Shown here: positions 12,937 to 23,085 of the stretch, piece by piece | Numbering within the stretch: the first letter of the stretch is position 1 | Layout: each line of letters begins with the position of its first letter | Assembly (NCBI GenBank): GCA_012934845.2 | Contig: WNNJ02001799.1 | Span: 87,922 to 151,921 of the forward strand | From: Pomphorhynchus laevis | Lineage: Eukaryota; Acanthocephala; Palaeacanthocephala; Echinorhynchida; Pomphorhynchidae | Direction of reading: 5' to 3' | DNA: 64,000 nucleotides | Made by a program: the position numbers and the translations under genes | Notes under the pieces: generated by a model | What the model saw: only the letters and a program-made list of their open reading frames with translations | What the model was told of the DNA's origin: nothing | Databases searched by the model: none

Positions 12937-15834
12937 TCAGGCGTCGAGAAGGTGTGAACGGAGGAGGTGTTTGAATGTGATAAAAGAGGGAGCGCGGCGG
13001 ACGTCGAGAGGGAGTTGATTCCAGGCGAGTGAGGCGGCGACGAGGAAGGATCGGAGACCGTAGTTGTTGGAGTAATTAGGAACGTGGAGTAAGAGGGTAT
13101 GACAGGAACGAAGCGATAGCGAGGTGGGGCGAGTATCGTCTAAGAAAGGAAGGTTGATGAACGATGGGGAGCCGACAGCGATGAGACGAAAAGTAATGAG
13201 AAGAAGGCGGAGTTTGATGCGGATGTGGATGGTGGGCCAGGAGAGTTGGGCAAAATATGTGGATGTGTGGTCGAAGCGACGGAGGCGAAAGAGCACTCGA
13301 ACGGCGGTGTTGATTATTCGTTGTAGGGGTAGGATGATGGATTTTGGAGAATTGGCGAAAAGGCTAAGGCAGTAATCGATTTTAGGGAAAAGAAGCGATG
13401 AAAGAAGAGACATACAAGAACGGAAGTCGATAAGGGGGCGGATACGGCGGATGTCACGAAGAATTAAGTTAGACGAGCGGACCTTGTCACGGACGAAGGG
13501 TTTAAGGGAAAGGTGATCATCGAAATGGAAGCCTAAGAAAGTGAGATTGTGGACTACAGGGATGATCGATGAGGCAAAAGATACAATGGGAGGAGATATG
13601 CTTGGTTTACGGGGAAGGATCCACATTATTTTGGACTTTTCGGCGTTTAGAACGAGATGGAGATTGGAGAGACGCTTGTAGATAGAAGAGAGACAGTTGG
13701 AGGCAGAAATGGCGATATCGTGTATGCGATGTGCGGGTGCATGAGCATAGATTAGAATGTCATCGGCGTATTGCATGACGTTAAAGGAGTAAGGTTTGAT
13801 AAATGGAGAGAGATCGCCAAGCAAAAGAGAGAAAAGCAGGGGACCTAGGACTGAACCTTGTGGAACCCCGCAAAAAATAGGGATGGGAGGGGAGGATGAT
13901 GAATTAGAACAGACGCGAAAGGAACGGTCGGATAGATATGAGGCGAACCAAGCTACGGAGGAGGAAGAAAAGCCGTAATCATAACGAAGGCGAGAAAGGA
14001 GGACGGAGTGGTCGACAATGTCGAATGCGGAGGAGAGGTCCAGGGAGATGAGAACACTATATAGAGCCTTGTCTCGAGAAATGAGTAAGTCGTTGTACAC
14101 TTTTATGCATGCGATTTCTGTCGAGTGATTAGAGCGGAAAGCGGATTGGAAAGGAGGGTACAGATTGGATGAGGAGAGATAAGCGTTGATTTGTATTAAG
14201 ATGAGGCGTTCTAAGAGCTTAGAAAGAGTAGGGAGTAGTGAAATGGGGCGATAGCTGGAAGGAAGGGAGGGGTCGAGCGATTGTTTCTTAAGGAGGGGAC
14301 GAACGATTGCGGATTTCCAGTGTGAAGGGAAGATACGACTGCGGATGGACGAGTTAAACAAGGTTGTGAGAAATGGGGATATCGATGAGCATATAGATTT
14401 TAATATGTGGGTAGGCAGGGGATCGGCAGGTGAGGTTTTGTTGGGCAAGGACATGAGGACAGATGATACTTCTGTAGGTGATACAGGGAGAAGATGAAAG
14501 AGTTCGGGAAGGATGAGAGTAGACTGGGCAGAGTGGAATAGGATGGAGACCGGGGTGTGAGAGAGCAGCGTGGATACTTTAGTCTGGAGAAATGATGAAT
14601 AATCATGGGGATTTATGTTGCACGGCGAAGAGGAGCGAGCAAGGATTGAGTTAAAATTATGCCATAGAGTCTTAGAGTTGAATGAAGTGAAGCTTTTATG
14701 CAGCCAGAAGGAGTTGCATTTGGTACGTAGTAGGTTGAGATGAGACTGGCGAAGAGCAAGATAGGAATCACGGAAAGACGAAGTGATCGAGCGGAAATCA
14801 CGTCTGAGAGAGCGGTGATAGACTCGAAAAGCATGGTGGAGTCGACGCTTTGAGAGTAGGCATTGGATGTCAAACCATGGGGCACGGTGCAAGCGACGGT
14901 GTGGGTGAGACTTGAAGGGCAAGAGAATATCGAGAGTGGATGTGAGTTCAGAGTCGAAAAGAAAGGCGAGATCGTGAGGAGATGAATATGTTATTGTGGG
15001 TAATGATAGAGACGATTTGAGTAAGGCAGAGCGGAGAAGGGAAAGGTCAAGATTTCTCCAAGGGCGACGTAGGATTGTAGGTGTGTGAGGAGGGGTGTGG
15101 TTGCGAGCGAGATCAAGGGTGATAAGAAAGTGATCGGATAGACCAGGATCAGAGATGGACAGTGAGGTGTGGGCAGCAAAATGATCGGGGACAGCGATGA
15201 TGTCGAGTGCCCCGCCAAGTATATGTGTGGGGGCAGTGGAGATTAGTTTGTAATTGTAGTTGGATAGAATGTTGATGAAGCGGATGGAATCTGTGGAAGA
15301 GGGGCGGTCTAGGCGGATATTGAAGTCGCCTAGAACGAGTGAAGGGATTGAGGACAAAGAACAATGAGAAAGGAGGTCAGCGAGTTCGGTAAAAAATAAG
15401 GCTGTAGGAGCTGATGAACCAGGACGGTATACAATGGCGAGATCTAGAGTGATCGGGTTAGAATAACGACAAGTGAGCAATTCAAAAGAGCAAGGACTGA
15501 AAGGGGGATTGATTTTGCGAAGAGACGCTGGGTGACGCGCGAATGCGACGATGCCGCCATGATTAGAGGATTTAGAAGGGCATGAGCTGAGGGGGCGGGC
15601 GGATTCGACTAGGGAGCAACCGGCAGAGAGCAGACGGCGAATGGAAAGGTCGTCGGAATCTGAGTGCCAGGATTCGGTGAGGCAGAAGAGATCGATGGAT
15701 TGCTTGGTGAATAGGTTGAGGATAAGATCGGATTTATTGAGAATAGATCTAGTGTTGAGGAGACCGAGGCGGAAACCGTGTGCTGTGGCGAAAGAGACTA
15801 GTGGAGAAGACACATAGGAGAGATGGAGCGCCAT
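12937..15834 (-). CDS. L-PHD-A ORF2: APE endonuclease and reverse transcriptase, 965 aa
   Basis: The ATG at 15834 gives MALHLSYVSS. The endonuclease (about residues 20-230) has LLNTRSILNK, CLTESWHSD, HGGIVAFAR, IVYRPG, LGDFNIRLD and LSDHFLI, covering the Asn, Glu, Asp/Asn and Ser-Asp-His motifs of the APE fold. The RT (about 480-800) has YRPISLLPTLSKLLERLI, SLDLSSAFDIVDHS, GVPQGSVLGPLLFSLL, MQYADDILIYA and FLGFHFDDHLSL. A C-terminal domain follows (RRAPSFITFKHLLRSHLLDA at the end). All catalytic aspartates are present and there are no internal stops, so it looks functional. The same protein ending recurs in seven decayed fragments of this window. Confidence 0.9.
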   Translation of the reverse strand: MALHLSYVSSPLVSFATAHGFRLGLLNTRSILNKSDLILNLFTKQSIDLFCLTESWHSDSDDLSIRRLLSAGCSLVESARPLSSCPSKSSNHGGIVAFARHPASLRKINPPFSPCSFELLTCRYSNPITLDLAIVYRPGSSAPTALFFTELADLLSHCSLSSIPSLVLGDFNIRLDRPSSTDSIRFINILSNYNYKLISTAPTHILGGALDIIAVPDHFAAHTSLSISDPGLSDHFLITLDLARNHTPPHTPTILRRPWRNLDLSLLRSALLKSSLSLPTITYSSPHDLAFLFDSELTSTLDILLPFKSHPHRRLHRAPWFDIQCLLSKRRLHHAFRVYHRSLRRDFRSITSSFRDSYLALRQSHLNLLRTKCNSFWLHKSFTSFNSKTLWHNFNSILARSSSPCNINPHDYSSFLQTKVSTLLSHTPVSILFHSAQSTLILPELFHLLPVSPTEVSSVLMSLPNKTSPADPLPTHILKSICSSISPFLTTLFNSSIRSRIFPSHWKSAIVRPLLKKQSLDPSLPSSYRPISLLPTLSKLLERLILIQINAYLSSSNLYPPFQSAFRSNHSTEIACIKVYNDLLISRDKALYSVLISLDLSSAFDIVDHSVLLSRLRYDYGFSSSSVAWFASYLSDRSFRVCSNSSSSPPIPIFCGVPQGSVLGPLLFSLLLGDLSPFIKPYSFNVMQYADDILIYAHAPAHRIHDIAISASNCLSSIYKRLSNLHLVLNAEKSKIMWILPRKPSISPPIVSFASSIIPVVHNLTFLGFHFDDHLSLKPFVRDKVRSSNLILRDIRRIRPLIDFRSCMSLLSSLLFPKIDYCLSLFANSPKSIILPLQRIINTAVRVLFRLRRFDHTSTYFAQLSWPTIHIRIKLRLLLITFRLIAVGSPSFINLPFLDDTRPTSLSLRSCHTLLLHVPNYSNNYGLRSFLVAASLAWNQLPLDVRRAPSFITFKHLLRSHLLDA

Positions 15835-17195
15835 CGAATTTTTGGACGGGTGTGGACAATTTGAAAATTTCCGTCTATGTTTCGGATGGCGAGTGAAGTT
15901 TCGCCGTTTTCCTCGCGACGACGTTTTTCGATGCGGGCTGAAGAGATTTGAGCGATTTCGGAAGGGGCGCGATCGGGGAAAATTCGAGTGGTTGAAGATG
16001 ACATGAGTTTGAATCGTTGAGAGAGGACAGAAGACGCGTGAGAGCGATGCTTGAAAACAATTTTTAGGAGAGGGGGCTGGGAAGGATTAGATTGAGAAGA
16101 TTTGTTTAGACGGATGAATGCGACTGGAGAAATGTCCTTGAAAAAGGATGGTTTATCCGCAGGAACAATAGACGAGAGGATGGATCTGAAGGCGGAAACA
16201 TCGTGGTCCAGACGTGCTTGTGGAGATAAGGAGTTAGAAGGCGTGATATTAGTAACAATGACGCAACGATCGCGAGAAGCAAAGCGCTTCCGTAAAGGAG
16301 GACGACTGACGTGAGTAGGTGAGATTACGATAGAAGAGCTGGCAGTTGATGATTTGGAGGGATTTGGTTTGACGACGGGAGACATAGAGGATAATGATAA
16401 TAAAGCGGGTGGCAAGCGATGTGAGGAAAGGTTATGAGTGGAAGGATAGTGGAGGCTGGTGGAGGTGATTTTGATTGATGGATGCAAGTTATTGAGAAAC
16501 GAGACAGGAAGGACGGGACGTGGGGTGTCGGGGAGTGAACATACATTAGTTGTAACAATTTGCGGCTCCGTCACTGTATCGGTAGATTTATCATAAACTT
16601 GACAAAATCCATCTTGCTGCGATACAATTTGCGGCTCCTTCAGATTATCTGATAATGGATTATCTGATGATGACGTAGAAACGCAAGGAGGGGTAGAAAT
16701 GTAAGGTGATTTATCTGATACGACAAAAGAAATACTGGGTTGCAAATGGTCAATGACAGTAACATCAGAAGATTGAGCTGATTGATTGAGCAAAATTGAA
16801 GGATGTATAGTAATACCTGTAGAAGAGATGGGAGATTTGGCATTCTTAGAGGCAATCGAATGCGGGAGAATTGGGCATCGAGGTTGAGACTTATTACAAT
16901 ACGAAGAGGCATGTGTGGACATCGCTGCATTGCCAGATAGTTTCAATATATTTGTCTTGAGACTCTCTATTTCACTCTTCATCGTATTTATCATCTTAGC
17001 CGAACAGTAGCCACAGTAGAATTCGTTGTCTGCAAGGCAAGATGCCTGGGATTCTGAAGTCCAAATACTTACCCACGTGTGACAATCATTGTTTGAGCAA
17101 AGGACTTGTTGTTCAGATCCATTGGAAACATCTCTAACATCGGTGTTGGACGCAACATGGTTGGGAACTTGAGACTTTTGTTTTTTCCGACCCAT
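15798..17195 (-). CDS. L-PHD-A ORF1: PHD-like zinc-finger protein, 465 aa
   Basis: The ATG at 17195 opens MGRKKQKSQ, a basic start. Residues 30-75 form a Cys-rich finger (VLCSNNDCHTWVSIW, then ASCLADNEFYCGYC) of the PHD type known in ORF1 of CR1-like LINEs. A short coiled-coil-like segment (MINTMKSEIESLKTNIL) follows. The middle is long, Ser/Pro/Thr-rich and low in structure. The basic C-terminus ends RWRSISPMCLLH. The likely role is RNA binding and particle formation. The last 37 bp overlap ORF2 in another frame, so ORF2 may depend on reinitiation or stop-start coupling; that is inference. Confidence 0.85.
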   Translation of the reverse strand: MGRKKQKSQVPNHVASNTDVRDVSNGSEQQVLCSNNDCHTWVSIWTSESQASCLADNEFYCGYCSAKMINTMKSEIESLKTNILKLSGNAAMSTHASSYCNKSQPRCPILPHSIASKNAKSPISSTGITIHPSILLNQSAQSSDVTVIDHLQPSISFVVSDKSPYISTPPCVSTSSSDNPLSDNLKEPQIVSQQDGFCQVYDKSTDTVTEPQIVTTNVCSLPDTPRPVLPVSFLNNLHPSIKITSTSLHYPSTHNLSSHRLPPALLSLSSMSPVVKPNPSKSSTASSSIVISPTHVSRPPLRKRFASRDRCVIVTNITPSNSLSPQARLDHDVSAFRSILSSIVPADKPSFFKDISPVAFIRLNKSSQSNPSQPPLLKIVFKHRSHASSVLSQRFKLMSSSTTRIFPDRAPSEIAQISSARIEKRRREENGETSLAIRNIDGNFQIVHTRPKIRWRSISPMCLLH

Positions 17196-17324
17196 TTGTA
17201 TATAGTCGTTTGATTCGTGATTTTCATCCGCCTTTTTTTATTGTTGTGGTCGTGTAAGCTATAGTGTTTAAACAATCGTTTTTTGATGTGGTTATGTAAG
17301 CTATCATGTAAGTACATGGTCCTT

Positions 17325-17655
17325 CTGGCTTTCGTCCCATTTCACTCCTCCCTCCTCTTTCAAAGCTCTTAGAACGCATCATCTTAATCCAGATCAACAT
17401 GTATCTCTCTTCATTCAATCTGTACTCTTTATTACAATCGCTTTCCAATCCAATCACTTCACCGAAATTGCCTGCATGAAAGTTTACAATGACCTACTTA
17501 TTTCTCGTGACAAGGCTCTATATAGTGATCTCATCTCCCTCGACCTCTCATCCGCCTTCGACATCGTCGGTCACTCCATCCTTCTTTCTCGCCTTCGTTA
17601 TGTTTACGTATTTTCTTCCTCTTCCGTAGCATGTTTTGAATCATATCTATCATAC
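17325..17655 (+). mobile_element. L-PHD RT fragment
   Basis: The plus-strand translation gives FRPISLLPPLSKLLERIIL and KVYNDLLISRDKALYSDLISLDLSSAFDIVGHSILLSRLR, matching RT blocks 1 to A of L-PHD-A. It starts at the 5' side of the intact element and ends abruptly inside the RT. Confidence 0.75.
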
Positions 17656-18050
17656 AGTTCTTTGAATATGCAAAACTTTGAGAGAGTATTACGTAGAGCC
17701 ACTAGATTGGTTGGATTAGCATGATCGCTGCCTTACGTCGAACGTATGAAAGCACTTCAAGTATGTCCAGTTAAAATTTCACTCAAGCTGGCTGAGTTGA
17801 TGTTCGTGTAGAGGACTCTTACCACATCCGAACATACCCGTCAATGTTCATTCAATTTAAGTAAGACAGCAGGTCTCCGCGGACATAAATAACGTTTACA
17901 ATGATCTCTTTCGCATATGAAAAATACTGTGGCTATTTGTGATTGAATCACACGACTTTAGATTTATGTGCCTGCCACAATAGTCAACATCCCCAGTTAA
18001 TTTTCTTTCAAGTGCAGACTACGTCAGTGGCTTTAATCTAATCTATCTAT
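17655..18050 (+). mobile_element. CR1/L-PER LINE, RT C-terminal fragment
   Basis: The translation RVLRRATRLVGLA, LPYVERMKALQV and GLRGH is the usual RT C-terminal pattern of CR1/Jockey-like LINEs (RATK-LV, LPYE-RL, RG). Stops interrupt it. It directly follows the L-PHD fragment in the same strand. Confidence 0.6.
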
Positions 18051-18504
18051 AATTACTTATTTCACATTTTCTCTTTATGCAATTTTTATTCAGCTTTTAT
18101 TTCTTGTGATCCAACTTTCTGAGCTCTCGGTTCTTAAGTTGTTGTAAGTAATAATAAAATACACCGAAATTTAAAATATATCGTAATTCAATATGGTCAA
18201 ATTTAAAAATATTTAACATGCAACGTCCCCCCGGTGTTTATCAACGAGCATCTACTTATCTTAGATTATAAAATAAATTATAACATTACAATATATTACG
18301 GTTTACTTTTCAAATAAAAGTGTCTTAGTTTACATGTCAAAAAATGAGAACGAAAATACCTTTATCGTATTAGCACATGAATTAAATGGGCTGTATTGTT
18401 CTCAAGTTATAAGTTTGTACATCAAAATCTTTTGGAAACATATTTTCTCTAAGTAGAACATAATTTACAATTTTCCATTCGTTTGATTTCCTATAATAAA
18501 TTAT
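18051..18504. other. 3' flank of GMPS, no gene
   Basis: AT-rich DNA with no coding signal. Read on the minus strand it is the 3' side of the GMP synthase gene. I could not pick one convincing poly(A) signal near the stop. Confidence 0.4.
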
Positions 18505-20523
18505 TCATTCCCATTCGATCGTACCGGGCGGTTTAGTGGATAAATCGTAAAATATTGCTTGAACTATAGTTTGTAGTTTTGTTAAGATGCCATTAATCAA
18601 GGACCAGTCAATATCATGTGCAGGTAACGGTACTGATGCCGTCATAAAGTCGTCTGTAATCACAGGTCTGATTACAATACTATAGGGGTTTTCCGAATTT
18701 TTATATCCCAAGGGAACCAAGATAATAGGTACTTGACTAATCACATCAATATATGGTTTAAGCATTTTATTGACAATGCTATCGCACTCTCTTAATAAAT
18801 TTAATGTATGTTCATTGACTCGGCATTTTAAGTAAATTGACAACGCTTCTGGATCTTGAAACGAATACACTAAGCGATTAACATTAGGTACAAGTTTGAT
18901 AATGATCTGAGATAATTTTGACATGTCTGACCAAAACTCCGACTGGGAACAAACTTTGAAATCACTGCAGTGAACAGCAATCGCGTATTTATAGGATCTG
19001 CGGTCTCCAGACACACCGACTGACTGTATTGGCAAAACCCTTAACTTAAGGCAATATTTTGAAATCAAATTAACAGCTGTTTTTCTATTTTCGTTGCTGC
19101 CATAGGAATGCTCTGATATGTTATATATTAGTTGATTAAGAGTCATTGACGCAGTATATAATGAGGGATTATTTAACGCATTTTGGTCTGGGTCTGCACA
19201 TATTATTCTCATAGCTAAACCAGGACCTGGGAATGGATGCCTTTTAATAAGAAAATCAGGAAAATGTAAGGATTTGGCAATCTCACGAATTTCATCCTTG
19301 TGAAAGTCTATTAATGGTTCTATGATAGATCCGGCAGCCCTTAATTTTCGCACTTTTCGACTGTCGTTATGATGAGTCTTTATGCAGCAAGCACTTGCAC
19401 TTGCTAAATGTGACGCACTTTCTATGAGATCCGGTCTCAACGTTCCTTGTGCGATTATACAGTTGGTTTCATTGAATTTTGAAAATATTTTGCTAATTGT
19501 TTCCGCCAGAACATCCATAAATGTATCACCAATAATCTGTCGCTTCACTTCAGGATCTTTACATTCTGACATCAATGTACCATCTACATCTTTAGCATTC
19601 AAAAATTGAGAGCTTGCGTCGATGTATATAAAATTGTCAGATCTGTATACAGAATCTTTATAGATGATTGCAGGCATTATTTCACAAACAGTTTCACTTT
19701 CCTCTTTTCTTGTAAAACTGTTATTTATATGGATACAAAACAAATTTTCTGAGCCAATTGCTTTACCTATTAAAGCGGCACACACAGCTGAATCGATTCC
19801 ACCACTAAGCAAAGTTATAACCTTCGATCCGTGCTTTACTGTTCTCTTTATTTTATTCACACAATCAGATACCCTATCTTCAAGCTTAAACGATGGTCGG
19901 CATCCAGCAATTGAAATGAGAAAATTCTCAAATATTCGAAACCCGTGATCGGTCAATCGAGTTTCCGGGTGAAATTGAACACCGTATATGCGTTTATCTT
20001 CGTTCTCCACTGCTACTATTAATTGCTCATAGGATTTTACAACTGCTGTGATTTTTAAATTTGATGGAGTGTCATCGTCATAAATCCATCCATCACCGTG
20101 TGTGAGTAACACGTTAGCAACTGAAGGAAACCCTGATAAAAGTTTGCTTTCTGGATGTACAATGCGAATCTCAAAACGACCATCATTTCGACTCGGCATC
20201 CGTTTAATTTTATAATTGGATAGTTGAACTATCAGTTGCATCCCATAACAAATTCCAAGAATTGGTATACCACACTGAAATAGTCTAGAATCACATTGAG
20301 GACTGTTATTATTTGTGACGGATCCTGGTCCGCCAGAGATAATCAGTGCTTTGTATTTATTTCGCTGTAATTCTTCAATAGGAGTATCTAGACTGATCAT
20401 TACACTCTTGATATTTAGCCTTCTTATGCATCTATCTATAAGCTTTCCGTATTGTGCACCAGCATCCAAAATTGCAACAACATCAGTGCAATCGAAATTA
20501 TGACTAGCTGTAGTTTCAGACAT
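18505..20523 (-). CDS. GMPS: GMP synthase (glutamine-hydrolysing), 672 aa
   Basis: It makes GMP from XMP, ATP and glutamine, the last step of guanine nucleotide synthesis, in the cytosol. The class I glutamine amidotransferase domain covers about residues 14-208, with the nucleophile in LGICYGMQ (Cys92) and the partner pair in YGVQFHPE (His185, Glu187). The ATP-pyrophosphatase P-loop is SGGIDS (240-245). GTLRPDLIESASHLASASA, KTHHNDSRKVRKLR and RHPFPGPGLAMRII are conserved substrate blocks. The C-terminus KPPGTIEWE is diagnostic. The length, with the longer dimerisation region, matches the animal form (about 690 aa), not the bacterial one (about 525). There are no introns. The start is the first ATG and aligns with the family. 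Upstream DNA on the minus strand shows nothing distinctive. Confidence 0.97.
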   Translation of the reverse strand: MSETTASHNFDCTDVVAILDAGAQYGKLIDRCIRRLNIKSVMISLDTPIEELQRNKYKALIISGGPGSVTNNNSPQCDSRLFQCGIPILGICYGMQLIVQLSNYKIKRMPSRNDGRFEIRIVHPESKLLSGFPSVANVLLTHGDGWIYDDDTPSNLKITAVVKSYEQLIVAVENEDKRIYGVQFHPETRLTDHGFRIFENFLISIAGCRPSFKLEDRVSDCVNKIKRTVKHGSKVITLLSGGIDSAVCAALIGKAIGSENLFCIHINNSFTRKEESETVCEIMPAIIYKDSVYRSDNFIYIDASSQFLNAKDVDGTLMSECKDPEVKRQIIGDTFMDVLAETISKIFSKFNETNCIIAQGTLRPDLIESASHLASASACCIKTHHNDSRKVRKLRAAGSIIEPLIDFHKDEIREIAKSLHFPDFLIKRHPFPGPGLAMRIICADPDQNALNNPSLYTASMTLNQLIYNISEHSYGSNENRKTAVNLISKYCLKLRVLPIQSVGVSGDRRSYKYAIAVHCSDFKVCSQSEFWSDMSKLSQIIIKLVPNVNRLVYSFQDPEALSIYLKCRVNEHTLNLLRECDSIVNKMLKPYIDVISQVPIILVPLGYKNSENPYSIVIRPVITDDFMTASVPLPAHDIDWSLINGILTKLQTIVQAIFYDLSTKPPGTIEWE

Positions 20524-21299
20524 GTTCTTAAATCTAAAAACTTTGCAATTAAACCTTAATGCACGAGGTTCATTACGTGTTTCTTTATCTGTGTTTGTTC
20601 ATTCAAGATTCATTATTTATCTGTTTAATCAAAGAACCTAAATTAGCGTCCTCGGATATTTCCCAGAAACATTAATATCTTCATAATTAACCATAATGAT
20701 AATTAGGCATATGTCATTCTAGTAATTGTTAGTGTCCTAGTGATCTTAATAGTTTTTAATTACGCTTATATAACAAAATATTTATAGATCTTGACAATGA
20801 TTATCTACAGAACGAGAATCTGTTTTTATAAATCATTTTAACAATATTTTTAAGATTGTACAAAAATACTATTTTTGGATAATTTCAAATAAAGTTAAAA
20901 TAAACTATATTTCCTATGCTTAGGCATAATAAATTATCTACACGAAAAAAAACTATATTTTATTAATATAAATGATTATTAAATGAATATTGTTATAAAA
21001 TAATCATTTAGCGGGTGGCCATTTAGAGTTTCAGTTAACACTGAAATCAATATAGTAAGAACTATAAATAATCAATATAGTAATAATCAATATACTAATC
21101 AATATAGTAAGAACTATAAAATCTAATATGAACATATAAAATAGTAAAATATACTATTCACATATATTATATATTGTATATATGGTATATATTACTTGAT
21201 ACTGTAATGATATTCTTGAGATACCTGTAAATACAATTGTAACGTTATCTGTAACTAGTAAGTTAAGTTAAAAGCGAAATGACATTCGAAAATGAGAAC
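20524..21299. other. AT-rich intergenic DNA upstream of GMPS
   Basis: No coding sequence is supported. It should contain the GMPS promoter on the minus strand. Short repeats of ATCAATATAGTAA occur at about 21047-21110. Confidence 0.4.
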
Positions 21300-21660
21300 C
21301 TTTCAACTATATATATAACAATATATAACAATATATATAACAATATATATAAAACAATATAACAATATATATAACAATATATAACAATATATATAACAAT
21401 ATAACAATATATAACAATATATATAACACTATAACAATATATAACAATATAACAATATAGCAATATATTATAATATATTATAATATATAACAATATATTA
21501 TAATATATTATTATATATAACAATATATATAACAATATATAACACTATAACAATATATAACAATATAACAATATATATAACAATATATAACACTATAACA
21601 ATATATAACAATATAACAATATAACAATATATTATAACACTATAACAATATATATGTATA
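21300..21660. repeat. A/T simple repeat (ATAACAATAT-like units)
   Basis: Irregular tandem copies of ATAACAATAT run for about 350 bp and end exactly where the 3' terminus of an antisense L-PHD fragment begins (21665). The array could be the expanded 3' tail of that LINE, since CR1-type elements end in short repeats. The long open frames here are artefacts of the repeat. Confidence 0.85.
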
Positions 21661-22470
21661 TATACGTGGCAAATGCGTGCCGGCGCACGCTTACATAACC
21701 ACAACAACAATAAAAAATCTAAATCAGGTAGCGCGTCGGACCTCGAGTGGGAGCTGATTCCAGGCGAGTGGGGCGGCGACAAGGATGTATCGGAGACCGT
21801 AGTTGTTAGAGTAGTTGGGAACGTAGGGTAAGAGGGAATTACGGGAACACAGCTATAGAGAGGTGGGACGAGTGTCGCCTAAGAAAGGGAGGTTGATGAA
21901 CGATGGGAAGCCGACAGCGATGAGACGAAAAGTTACGAGAAGAAGGCGGATTGGTATGCGGATGGTAGGCCAGGAGAGTTGGGAAATATATGTTAATGCG
22001 TGATCAAAGCGACGGAAAAGTAGGAGCACTCAAACGGCGGAGTTGGTGATGCGTTGTAGGGGTAGGATGATGGATTTTGGAGAATTGGCGAAAAGGCTGA
22101 TGCAGTAACCGATTTTAGGGAAAAGAAGCGATGAAAGAAGAGACTTACAGGAACGAAAGTCGATAAGGGGTTGTATACGGCGGATGTCACAGAGAATTAA
22201 GTTAGACGAGCGGACCTTGTCCCGGACGAAGGGAGGGTTTAAGGGAAAGGTGATCATCGAAATGGAATCCTAATAAAGTGAGATTGTGGACTATGGGGAT
22301 TATTGATGATGCGAAAGATGCAGGGGTAGGAGATATGTTAGGTTGATGGAGAGGATCCACATTATTTTAGACTTGTCTGGGTTTAGAACGAGACGAAGAT
22401 GGTAGAGACGTTTGTAGATAGAAGAAATACAGTTCGAGGCAGAAATTGCGATATCGCAATTAAATAGCTA
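21661..22470 (-). mobile_element. L-PHD-A 3' fragment
   Basis: It begins with the intact family terminus (CGTGGCAAATGCGTGCC, antisense) and reads back through the RT C-terminal block (PFVRDKVRSSNLILCDIRR). It ends around the region after the YADD motif, at ISASNC-like text near 22450. It is 5' truncated, as usual for LINEs, with several small indels. Confidence 0.8.
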
Positions 22471-22629
22471 AAAATTATAAGCTATTTAAGGATATAAACT
22501 GAAAAAAATCATCTTACAAGATAAATTTATCATAAGAGATATCAATCATAGAAGATAATAATCTACAATCTTTAATAATTTCAAATCAACAAGCATTTAC
22601 TTACATTCTTACATTAAATCATACAAGAT

Positions 22630-23085
22630 CTGATTTAATTATAAATCAGAAAGACTCAAAATATTAGGTATGTGTAATATCCGACCTCGTTTAATGTATT
22701 TAGATTTAATTGTCATGTATAAGATTGCTAACGGCTATGACGGATTCCTATTTGATTATGAAGGGTTTTAACCACGGCACTTGTCATCAAGGACATAGTT
22801 TGCATCTTAGACCACAATATCATGGAAAGTAGCCCAGTGTTTCGCATCGTGCTGTTAGTGTATGGAACATGTTATCGGATACTTTAGTACGTGTAGGCAT
22901 TATTGCTACATTCAAAAAGGGACTTTGGAATGAATACGCCATCTCGACCAAGAAGCGATTCGAATGGCATACCCCACATATTGACTTCGTTCCGTACTTT
23001 TTTAATTTCGTTCCGTACTTTTTTAATTCTGTTTTATATTTTGGTGAACAAACTGAACAGTTTAAGGGCTTTGTCTTGTAAATTT
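22630..23085 (+). mobile_element. L-PER LINE 3' end fragment
   Basis: It matches the 3' part of the element at 34560-37060: LMYLDLIVMYKIANGYDG, then GTCATCAAGGACATAGTTTGC, and the end GGGCTTTGTCTTGTAAATTTATAATAA, a Perere/CR1-like 3' end. A short exact tandem (TTCGTTCCGTACTTTTTTAA) occurs twice at 22987-23026. Confidence 0.75.

Larger units (their letters stand above)
12880..17330 (-). mobile_element. L-PHD-A LINE, apparently complete and recently active
   Basis: Both ORFs are open and overlap by 37 bp. The 3' end is the family terminus (GCGTGC-GCACGC hairpin, ATTTGCCACG, then A/T-rich tail) at about 12880-12925. Enzymatically it should copy its own RNA by target-primed reverse transcription. 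A PHD-like ORF1, APE endonuclease and a hairpin 3' end point to the CR1/L2/Rex1 side of LINEs. The codons are notably GC-richer than the flanks. The 5' UTR (17196-17330) holds two copies of a GCTTAC-ACCACA word that resembles the antisense of the 3' end. Confidence 0.88.

Noticed and set aside
13124-13978. Plus-strand open frames inside the intact LINE
   Set aside because: They are antisense shadows of the GC-richer ORF2 and have no recognisable motifs.
21263-21660. Open frames rich in Ile/Tyr on the minus strand
   Set aside because: They are translations of the ATAACAATAT simple repeat and have no coding meaning.
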